Part shown: piece after piece, positions 54,088 through 61,679 of the stretch
Layout of the letters: each line of letters starts with the position of its first letter
How positions within the stretch are numbered: the first letter of the stretch is position 1
DNA from: Stenotrophomonas nematodicola
GTDB lineage: Bacteria; Pseudomonadota; Gammaproteobacteria; Xanthomonadales; Xanthomonadaceae
Direction of reading: 5' to 3'
Length of the DNA: 64,000 nucleotides
Assembly (NCBI RefSeq): GCF_009467805.1
Contig: NZ_WIAY01000009.1
Coordinates: 62,001 to 126,000 of the forward strand
Notes under the pieces: generated by a model
The model's input: only the letters and a program-made list of their open reading frames with translations
Databases searched by the model: none
Told to the model about the DNA's origin: nothing
Translations under genes and position numbers: made by a program

Positions 54088-54141
54088 GACACCGCTGGTC
54101 AGGGCGGACGTTAACAGTCCGTTCCGGACAGGGCATCTTGC
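54088..54141 (-). promoter_or_regulatory. Receptor 2 upstream control region
   Basis: TGACACCGCTGGTCA (54088-54102), a 28-base gap, then GGGCATCTTGC (54131-54141), the same layout as for receptor 1. Between the blocks both genes also share a GTTAAC/GTAAC-like element. Confidence 0.6.
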
Positions 54142-54160
54142 AGCGCAACAGACTTTTGAT

Positions 54161-54182
54161 GTCCCGCAGAGGCTTGCGGGAC
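54161..54182. other. Hairpin in the receptor 2 / kdgK divergent gap
   Basis: An 8-bp stem GTCCCGCA / TGCGGGAC with a 6-base loop lies midway between the two divergent promoters. Confidence 0.5.
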
Positions 54183-54228
54183 AATGCTTCCGACATTCAG
54201 GACAGGTGGACGAGGGGCGTCGCACCGC

Positions 54229-54250
54229 TAGAATGACACCGCTAGCCATT
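54229..54250 (+). promoter_or_regulatory. kdgK -10 box and LacI-type operator
   Basis: TAGAAT (54229-54234) overlaps AATGACACCGCTAGCCATT (54232-54250), about 50 bases before the kdgK start. A -35 box is not clear. The motif core TGACACCGCT is shared with the receptor 2 site. Confidence 0.55.
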
Positions 54251-54300
54251 GCCGCACCTGCCGTTCCGGCCGGCGCGGCCTTCACAAGGACCCGGTAACC

Positions 54301-55317
54301 ATGAGTCGTGTCGTCTGTTTTGGAGAGTTGTTGCTGCGCATGAGCGCACCCGGCCGGGAGCTGCTGCTGCAGACCCCGCACTTGGTGGTGCACGCCGGGG
54401 GCGCCGAAGCCAACGTGGGCGTCAGCCTGGCCCACCTCGGGCATGACGTGGCAATGGTCGGCACCGTGGCCGCCAATCCGCTGGGTGACTTCGCGCTCGG
54501 CGAACTGCGCCGGCACGGGGTGGATACCCGCGCGGTGCAGGTGCGCGATGGCCGCATGGGCCTGTATTTCCTCACCACCGGCGCGGTGCAGCGCGCCAGC
54601 GAAGTGGTCTATGACCGCGCCGACTCGGCCTTCGCGCTCAGCCGTGCCACCGATTACGACTGGGATGCCGCGCTGGAGGGTGCGCAGTGGCTGCACCTGT
54701 CCGGGGTGAGCCCGGCGCTCAACCCGACGATGGCCCAGGCCACCCTGGCTGCGGCGCGTGCGGCGTGCGAGCGCGGCGTGGCGGTGTCCTTCGATGGCAA
54801 CTTCCGGCCCTCGCTGTGGGCGCGCTGGCAGGGCGATGCGGCAGGCATCCTGCGTGAGCTGTTCGCCTGTGCGCAGGTGCTGTTCGCCGATTACCGCGAT
54901 ATCGGCGTGGTGCTCGGCGGCGAGTTCGCACAGGCGCAGCCGCAGGAGCGCGTGGACGCGGCGGCGGCGATGGCCTTTGCCGCGTTCCCCCGGCTGCAGT
55001 GGATGGCCTGCACGCAGCGCACGCCGCACAGCGTGGACAACCATGCGCTTGGCGCCATGCTGCTCGGTCGCGACGGCACCCGCGCGGTGGCGCCCACCCG
55101 CGAGATGGTCGGGATCGTCGACCGCATCGGCGGCGGCGATGCCTTCGCCGCCGGCATCCTGCATGGCATGATGCGCGGCTTCGCGCCGGAGGCGATCGTG
55201 CGCTTCGGCCTGGCCGCCGGATGTCTCAAGCATTCGATTCCCGGCGACTTCAACCCTGTCAGCGAGGCTGACATCATGGCCCTGACGGGCGAGGAGCGAT
55301 TCGATGTCCGGCGCTGA
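54301..55317 (+). CDS. kdgK: 2-dehydro-3-deoxygluconokinase (KDG kinase)
   Basis: A 338-residue PfkB-family sugar kinase that turns KDG into KDPG. It has the N-terminal CFGELLLRMSAPG, HAGGAEANVGVSLAHLGH, the ATP/anion motif VDRIGGGDAFAAGILHGMM with catalytic Asp, and FDGNFRPSLWA with the typical KDG-kinase substrate region. It overlaps eda by 14 bases, so the two are one operon behind an operator-like site. Confidence 0.96.
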   Translation: MSRVVCFGELLLRMSAPGRELLLQTPHLVVHAGGAEANVGVSLAHLGHDVAMVGTVAANPLGDFALGELRRHGVDTRAVQVRDGRMGLYFLTTGAVQRASEVVYDRADSAFALSRATDYDWDAALEGAQWLHLSGVSPALNPTMAQATLAAARAACERGVAVSFDGNFRPSLWARWQGDAAGILRELFACAQVLFADYRDIGVVLGGEFAQAQPQERVDAAAAMAFAAFPRLQWMACTQRTPHSVDNHALGAMLLGRDGTRAVAPTREMVGIVDRIGGGDAFAAGILHGMMRGFAPEAIVRFGLAAGCLKHSIPGDFNPVSEADIMALTGEERFDVRR

Positions 55318-55942
55318 TCCGCGCGTACGCGCAGTCCTGAAGCTGGCCCCGGTGATTCCGGTGTTCACCCCCGAGAGCGTCGAGGACGCGGTCGAGGTGG
55401 CCCGCGCGCTGTTCAATGGCGGCCTGCCGGTGATCGAAGTCACGCTGCGCACCCCGGTGGCGATGGACGCCATCCAGGCGATGGTGGAGGCGGTGCCCGA
55501 TGCCGTGGTCGGCGCCGGTACTGTGCTGACCGCCGCGCAGATGGAGCGGGTCAAGGCCGTCGGCGGCCGCTTTGCGGTCTCGCCTGGTGCCACAGACCGG
55601 CTGTATGCCGCCGCGCGCGATACCGATCTGCCGTTCCTGCCCGGCGTGGCGACCTCCTCCGAGCTGATGCGCGGCCTGGAGAACGGGCTGGATACGTTCA
55701 AGTTCTTCCCGGCCGTCCAGGCCGGCGGCGCAGCGATGCTGTCGGCCTGGAACGGCCCGTTCGGCGATGTGCGGTTCTGCCCCACCGGCGGGATCAGCGC
55801 GCAGACCGCGCGCGAGTTCCTGCACCTGCCCAACGTGCTGTGCGTGGGCGGCTCCTGGTTGACCACCCGTACGCTGCTGCAGGCGCGCGACTGGGCCGGC
55901 ATCGAGCAGTTGGCGCGCGAATCGGCCGCACTGGTTGGCTGA
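55304..55942 (+). CDS. eda: 2-dehydro-3-deoxy-phosphogluconate aldolase (KDPG aldolase)
   Basis: A 212-residue class I aldolase that splits KDPG into pyruvate and glyceraldehyde 3-phosphate, the last step of the pectin branch. It has the Glu in LPVIEVTLRTP, GAGTVLTAAQ, FAVSPGA, the Schiff-base Lys in GLDTFKFFPA and CPTGGISAQTA. It lies last in the kdgK-eda operon, and a hairpin follows. Confidence 0.96.
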   Translation: MSGADPRVRAVLKLAPVIPVFTPESVEDAVEVARALFNGGLPVIEVTLRTPVAMDAIQAMVEAVPDAVVGAGTVLTAAQMERVKAVGGRFAVSPGATDRLYAAARDTDLPFLPGVATSSELMRGLENGLDTFKFFPAVQAGGAAMLSAWNGPFGDVRFCPTGGISAQTAREFLHLPNVLCVGGSWLTTRTLLQARDWAGIEQLARESAALVG

Positions 55943-55951
55943 CCGCCACGC

Positions 55952-55970
55952 CCGCCGTCAGTGACGGCGG
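55952..55970. terminator. Hairpin between eda and the activator gene
   Basis: CCGCCGTCA / TGACGGCGG arms lie almost back to back between two convergent genes. The arm holds the stop codon of the activator gene. Probable shared transcript end. Confidence 0.6.
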
Positions 55971-57853
55971 CGGGCGCTGTTGCCGACCCGGCGGTATAGC
56001 GTGCTGCGGCTGATGCCAAGCAGACGCGCCGCCTGGGCCACGTTGCCCCCGCACCGCGCCAGTGCGTCGCGCATGGCGTCGGTTTCAATCGCGTCCAGGC
56101 CCCTGTCGGACGCGCCGGCCTGCTCTGCCCGCAGCTCGCGCGGGGCATCGCGCAGGTAGCTGGGCAGGTCGTCATGGCCAAGGACCTGGCCGGGATCGCT
56201 GAGCGCCACCAGCGTGCGCAGGCAGGCGCTCAGCTGGCGCACGTTGCCCGGCCAGGCATAGGCTGCCAACGCGTCGAAGGCGACCGCTTCCAGCTGGCGT
56301 CCCTCTCCCAGTCGCTCCCACAGGCCCCGTACCAGCGCGGCGCGGTCGGGATGCGCACGCAGCGGCGGCAGGGCCACGCAGTGGTCGGCGATGCGGTAGT
56401 ACAGGTCGCTGCGGAAGGTGCCGGCCGCCATCGCCTCGTCGAGGTCACGATGCGTGGCGCAGATCAGCGCGAAATCCAGCTGCACCGGCTTGCCGCCGCC
56501 CAGTGGCGACAGCGTGCGCTCCTGCAGCACCCGCAGCAGTCGCGGCTGCAGGGCAAGGGGCATGTCGCCAATCTCGTCCAGGAACAGCACACCGCCCTGC
56601 GCCTGCCGCAGCAGACCGGTGTTGCCGGTCTTGCGCGCGCCGGTGAACGCGCCTTCTTCATAGCCGAACAGCTCCGCTTCGATCAGTCCTTCCGGCAGCG
56701 CCGCGCAGTTCACCGCCACGAACGGCTTGTCGGCGCGCGTGCTGCGCCGATGCAGCGCGCGCGCGAACACCTCCTTGCCGGTGCCGGTCTCGCCCTGCAG
56801 CAGCACCGGCAACTGCGCATCGAGCACCCGGCATGCACGCGCCAGCGCCTGCTGCTGGGCGGCATCGAACAGCGGTGAGGGGTCCAGGCGGGGTGCCGAT
56901 GCGCTGACCCGCGCGGGGGCCGCCACGGGCATGCGCGTCGCCGCCGCCGGCGAGCGCCGTGCCGGGGGCTGGCCAAGGTGGCCATACAGCGCGCGGCCCT
57001 GGCGGTCGATCAGCGCGCCGTCATCGTGCAGGCGCGACAGGGGCACATCGAACAGCGCCTCATAGGACGCACGCCCGAGGTCGCCGTGTTCCAGGCCGAA
57101 CAGCGCCAGCCCGGCGCGATTGGCCGCCACCAGCCGCCCGCCGCGGAAGCCGAGCACCCCTTCGCGGGCGGTGCCCAGCAGCGCGGCATCGTGATGCAGG
57201 CGGACCACCTCGCAGTCGCCCAGTCCGGCATCGAAGTAACGGTGTTCGATATGTGCCACCGCCTGGCGCGCCAGCACCCGGGCGTGCAGATGTTGCAGGC
57301 GTGCATCGCCGGAGATGTCGAGCACGCCCACGCGCTGGCCGTATGGGTCGAAGATCGGCGTGGCCGAGCAGGTCAGGATGCCGTGCGGAGCGAAGTAGTG
57401 TTCGCCACCGCGGACTTCCACCGACCGCCCTTCGACGATCGCGGTGCCGATCGCGTTGGTACCCACCGAGGTCTCGTCCCAGCGCACGCCGGGCATCAGT
57501 GCCACACGGCCGGCCTTGTCGAGGAAGTCCGGGCTGCCTTCGGCGTCGAGGATCCAGCCGGCCTCGTCGGTGAGCAGCACGATGCTGCCGGCCACCGCGA
57601 TGTCGGCCGCCAGGCCGTCCAGTTCCGGGCGGGCCAGCCGCCACAGCGTCTCCTGGCGCTGCCGCAGCTCGCGCAGACGCGCATCGGGCAGCGGTGCCAC
57701 ATCCGGCTGCGCATGCACCGACAGGCCGCCGCGCAGGCAGCGCTGCCAGGACTGCAGGATGGTATCGGGCACGATCCCGATGGGCGCGGCACCCCGTTCA
57801 AAGAACGAACGCCGCGCATTGCCGACGCGGTGCTGGAGCGGAAGCTGGGACAC
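55958..57853 (-). CDS. AcoR-like sigma-54-dependent activator
   Basis: A 631-residue enhancer-binding protein. An N-terminal sensing part with a GAF domain (~70-215, [35 protein letters not shown]) and a PAS-like linker leads to the AAA+ domain (~330-560): Walker A GETGTGKE, sigma-54 loop [15 protein letters not shown]. The Fis-type HTH at the C-terminus reads [30 protein letters not shown]. It lacks a receiver domain, as in AcoR. The start is a GTG with GGAG 7 bases upstream. It is divergent from aldehyde dehydrogenase and probably switches on alcohol/aldehyde oxidation. Confidence 0.9.
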   Translation of the reverse strand: MSQLPLQHRVGNARRSFFERGAAPIGIVPDTILQSWQRCLRGGLSVHAQPDVAPLPDARLRELRQRQETLWRLARPELDGLAADIAVAGSIVLLTDEAGWILDAEGSPDFLDKAGRVALMPGVRWDETSVGTNAIGTAIVEGRSVEVRGGEHYFAPHGILTCSATPIFDPYGQRVGVLDISGDARLQHLHARVLARQAVAHIEHRYFDAGLGDCEVVRLHHDAALLGTAREGVLGFRGGRLVAANRAGLALFGLEHGDLGRASYEALFDVPLSRLHDDGALIDRQGRALYGHLGQPPARRSPAAATRMPVAAPARVSASAPRLDPSPLFDAAQQQALARACRVLDAQLPVLLQGETGTGKEVFARALHRRSTRADKPFVAVNCAALPEGLIEAELFGYEEGAFTGARKTGNTGLLRQAQGGVLFLDEIGDMPLALQPRLLRVLQERTLSPLGGGKPVQLDFALICATHRDLDEAMAAGTFRSDLYYRIADHCVALPPLRAHPDRAALVRGLWERLGEGRQLEAVAFDALAAYAWPGNVRQLSACLRTLVALSDPGQVLGHDDLPSYLRDAPRELRAEQAGASDRGLDAIETDAMRDALARCGGNVAQAARLLGISRSTLYRRVGNSARRRH

Positions 57854-57866
57854 CTGGATTCTCCAG

Positions 57867-57883
57867 TGTCGCAATCTGCGACA
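57867..57883. promoter_or_regulatory. Perfect 17-bp inverted repeat, likely activator site
   Basis: TGTCGCA-ATC-TGCGACA lies 13 bases upstream of the activator start and about 140 bases upstream of the -24/-12 promoter. This is the usual place for an enhancer site and also for autoregulation. Confidence 0.7.
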
Positions 57884-58024
57884 GTTGTAGCGGGGCCTGT
57901 ACCGATAAACACCACAGCCGGCGTTACCGTGCAATGACCAGTCGTGGTGCGGCGCAACATACCGGCTGCCGCGCACCAGCATCGGCGCGGCCCGCACCCG
58001 TGCGGCAGCGCACCACCCCGAACC

Positions 58025-58039
58025 TGGCATCGTCCTTGC
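58025..58039 (+). promoter_or_regulatory. Sigma-54 (-24/-12) promoter for aldehyde dehydrogenase
   Basis: TGGCATCGTCCTTGC has the GG and GC pairs exactly 10 bases apart and matches the TGGCAC-N5-TTGC consensus at all but one base. It lies 54 bases before the ATG. Confidence 0.8.
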
Positions 58040-58093
58040 GGCAGGGAAAGGACCCGAATGGGCCGTTCCCACCTGCACCCGGAGATCCACCCG

Positions 58094-59623
<1,530 letters not shown>

Positions 59624-59629
59624 GCCTGC

Positions 59630-59672
59630 GCAGGCTTGATCCCGATCAAGGCGCCGGCACGAGGCCGGCGCC
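59630..59672. repeat. Palindromes between aldehyde and alcohol dehydrogenase genes
   Basis: GCCTGCGCAGGC-type and CTTGATCCCGATCAAG palindromes are followed by a GCGCCGGC/GCCGGCGC hairpin like the SMAG core. They may form a partial stop or RNA-stabilising block within the operon. Confidence 0.5.
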
Positions 59673-59708
59673 ACAGTGCAGTTCCTGGCAATCCACGGAG
59701 ATCCACCC

Positions 59709-60737
59709 ATGAACAAGACCATGAAGGCCGCGGTCGTCCGCGAGTTCGGCAAACCGTTGCGCATCGAGGAGGTCCAGGTACCGCGTCCCGGCGCGGGCGA
59801 CATCCTGGTGAAGATCGAGGCGTGTGGCGTCTGCCATACCGACCTGCACGCGGTGGATGGCGACTGGCCGGTGAAGCCCAATCCGCCGTTCATTCCCGGC
59901 CATGAGGGCGTGGGCCACGTGGTCGCCGTCGGTGCCGGCGTCAGCCACGTCAAGGAAGGCGATCGCGTCGGCATCCCCTGGCTGTACTCGGCATGCGGCT
60001 ACTGCGAGCACTGCCTGGGCGGGTGGGAAACCCTGTGCGAAAGCCAGCAGAACACCGGCTATTCAGTCAACGGCGGGTTCGCCGAGTACGCGCTGGCCAA
60101 CGCCGGCTATGTCGGCCATCTGCCGAAGAACGTCGGCTTCATCGAGGTGGCGCCGATCCTGTGCGCCGGCGTCACCGTCTACAAGGGCTTGAAAGTCACC
60201 GACACCAAGCCGGGGCAGTGGGTGGTGATCTCGGGTGTGGGCGGGCTGGGCCACATGGCCGTGCAGTACGCCAAGGCGATGGGGTTGAACGTGGCCGCCG
60301 TGGATATCGACGATGACAAGCTTGCCTTGGCCGAACGCCTGGGCGCGACGATCACGGTCAACGCGCGCACCACCGATCCGGCCGCGTTCCTGAAGAAGGA
60401 AATCGGTGGCGCGCATGGCGCCTTGGTCACCGCCGTATCGCCGATCGCGTTCGAGCAGGCGCTGGGCATGGTCCGCCGCGGCGGCACGGTGTCGCTCAAC
60501 GGCCTGCCGCCGGGCAACTTCCCGCTGGACATCTTCGGCATGGTGCTCAACGGCATCACCGTGCGCGGCTCGATCGTGGGCACCCGCCTGGACCTGCAGG
60601 AATCGCTGGAGTTCGCCGAGCAGGGCAAGGTGGCCGCCACGGTCACCAGCGATTCGCTGGAGAACATCAACGACATCTTCGCGCGCATGCACGCCGGCAA
60701 GATCGAAGGCCGCGTGGTGCTGGACATGAGCGCGTAA
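59709..60737 (+). CDS. adhP: Zinc-dependent alcohol dehydrogenase (AdhP type)
   Basis: A 342-residue medium-chain alcohol dehydrogenase that converts ethanol and other primary alcohols to aldehydes. Catalytic zinc ligands are in [17 protein letters not shown] and PGHEGVGHV, and the structural zinc site is in [15 protein letters not shown]. The Rossmann motif is [25 protein letters not shown] lies 9 bases before the ATG. It works with the upstream aldehyde dehydrogenase. Confidence 0.95.
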   Translation: MNKTMKAAVVREFGKPLRIEEVQVPRPGAGDILVKIEACGVCHTDLHAVDGDWPVKPNPPFIPGHEGVGHVVAVGAGVSHVKEGDRVGIPWLYSACGYCEHCLGGWETLCESQQNTGYSVNGGFAEYALANAGYVGHLPKNVGFIEVAPILCAGVTVYKGLKVTDTKPGQWVVISGVGGLGHMAVQYAKAMGLNVAAVDIDDDKLALAERLGATITVNARTTDPAAFLKKEIGGAHGALVTAVSPIAFEQALGMVRRGGTVSLNGLPPGNFPLDIFGMVLNGITVRGSIVGTRLDLQESLEFAEQGKVAATVTSDSLENINDIFARMHAGKIEGRVVLDMSA

Positions 60738-60811
60738 CCGGACGGCGCGCTGCCGTTCCATCGACCGTTTTCCTCTCCCGACGGCGATGGCGCGGCAGCG
60801 CCTGTGTTCGC

Positions 60812-60835
60812 GTAGTGCCGGCCACTGGCCGGCTC
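60812..60835 (+). repeat. SMAG-type hairpin
   Basis: GTAG followed by a TGCCGGCC/GGCCGGC stem, 13 bases before the DUF779 start. It separates that gene from adhP. Confidence 0.75.
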
Positions 60836-60848
60836 CCAGGACCCCTCC

Positions 60849-61226
60849 ATGCCCGACCTCCCGCTCCAGGTCATCGCCACCCTCCCGGCCCTGCAGCTGA
60901 TCGACACATTGCGCGCGCGCCACGGCGAACTGCTGTTCCATCAATCCGGCGGCTGCTGCGACGGTTCCTCGCCGATGTGTTTCGCCCAGGGCGACTTCAT
61001 CGTCGGCGACCGCGATGTGCAGCTGGGCGAGATCGGCGGCGCACCGTTCTATATCAGTCCGTCGCAGTTCGCGTACTGGAAGCACACCCAGCTGATCATT
61101 GACGTGGTGCCCGGTCGCGGTGGCATGTTCTCGCTGGAGAACGGCGAGGGCGTGCGCTTCCTGGTGCGCTCGCGGCTGTTCAGCGATGCCGAGTTCGCCC
61201 TGCTGCAGGCCGCCGGCAAGGCCTGA
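60849..61226 (+). CDS. DUF779 family protein linked to alcohol oxidation
   Basis: A 125-residue protein of the DUF779 family: LLFHQSGGCCDGSSPMCFAQGDF, VGDRDVQLGEIGGAPFYISPSQFAYWKHTQLIIDVVPGRGGMFSLE. The Cys-rich GGCCDGSSPMC motif is conserved and could bind metal or react with aldehyde. The family is repeatedly found next to acetaldehyde dehydrogenase genes, as here, but has no proven activity. Confidence 0.88.
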   Translation: MPDLPLQVIATLPALQLIDTLRARHGELLFHQSGGCCDGSSPMCFAQGDFIVGDRDVQLGEIGGAPFYISPSQFAYWKHTQLIIDVVPGRGGMFSLENGEGVRFLVRSRLFSDAEFALLQAAGKA

Positions 61227-61270
61227 GCCCGCCGCGCGGGCCATAATGGCCCATCCTTCTCTGCCGTTGA

Positions 61271-61663
61271 ATGCCCATGTCTGCGCTGTCGCTCGCCAAA
61301 ACCGGGGTGTTGTCCGTACTGTCGGTGGTGGTGGCGCTGTTCGTGCTGGGCATGGTCGCCGGTGCCGGCGGCTGGGTGGCGCCGTGGCTCGGCCTGTCCG
61401 ACGGTGGGTCGCTGCGTCTGGGCTGGGATCTGGGCTGGACCGTTCTCGGCGGCGTGGCGGCCACCGCCTTCGCCAGCCGCTATGCGCCGGCCTGGCCCTG
61501 CGTGCATGGCGGGGTGGTGTGGGCGGTGATCGCAGCCGCCTCGGTCTACGCCGTCTGGAGCCTGGGCAGCGACTATCCCTTCTGGTTCGTGCTGACGCTG
61601 CTGGTCTCGCTGCCGTTCCAGGCCATCGGCGTCTGGCTGGGCGCGCGCTGCCGCCCGCGTTGA
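61271..61663 (+). CDS. Small integral membrane protein
   Basis: A 130-residue hydrophobic protein with four likely membrane helices (VLSVLSVVVALFVLGMVAGAGGW, LGWTVLGGVAATAFASRYA, VVWAVIAAASVYAVWSLG, FWFVLTLLVSLPFQAIGVWLG) and a charged C-terminus. No family is recognised. The ATG at 61271 or the MSAL Met two codons later are both possible starts. It is convergent with ligD. Confidence 0.65.
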   Translation: MPMSALSLAKTGVLSVLSVVVALFVLGMVAGAGGWVAPWLGLSDGGSLRLGWDLGWTVLGGVAATAFASRYAPAWPCVHGGVVWAVIAAASVYAVWSLGSDYPFWFVLTLLVSLPFQAIGVWLGARCRPR

Positions 61664-61679
61664 GCCGCGCCGGTCCGGC

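Noticed and set aside
44505..54298. Three very long plus-strand reading frames (1134, 1057 and 1051 codons) opposite the LamG and receptor genes
   Set aside because: They are exact antisense of clear protein genes, have no recognisable domains and arise from the GC-rich third codon position that suppresses stops.
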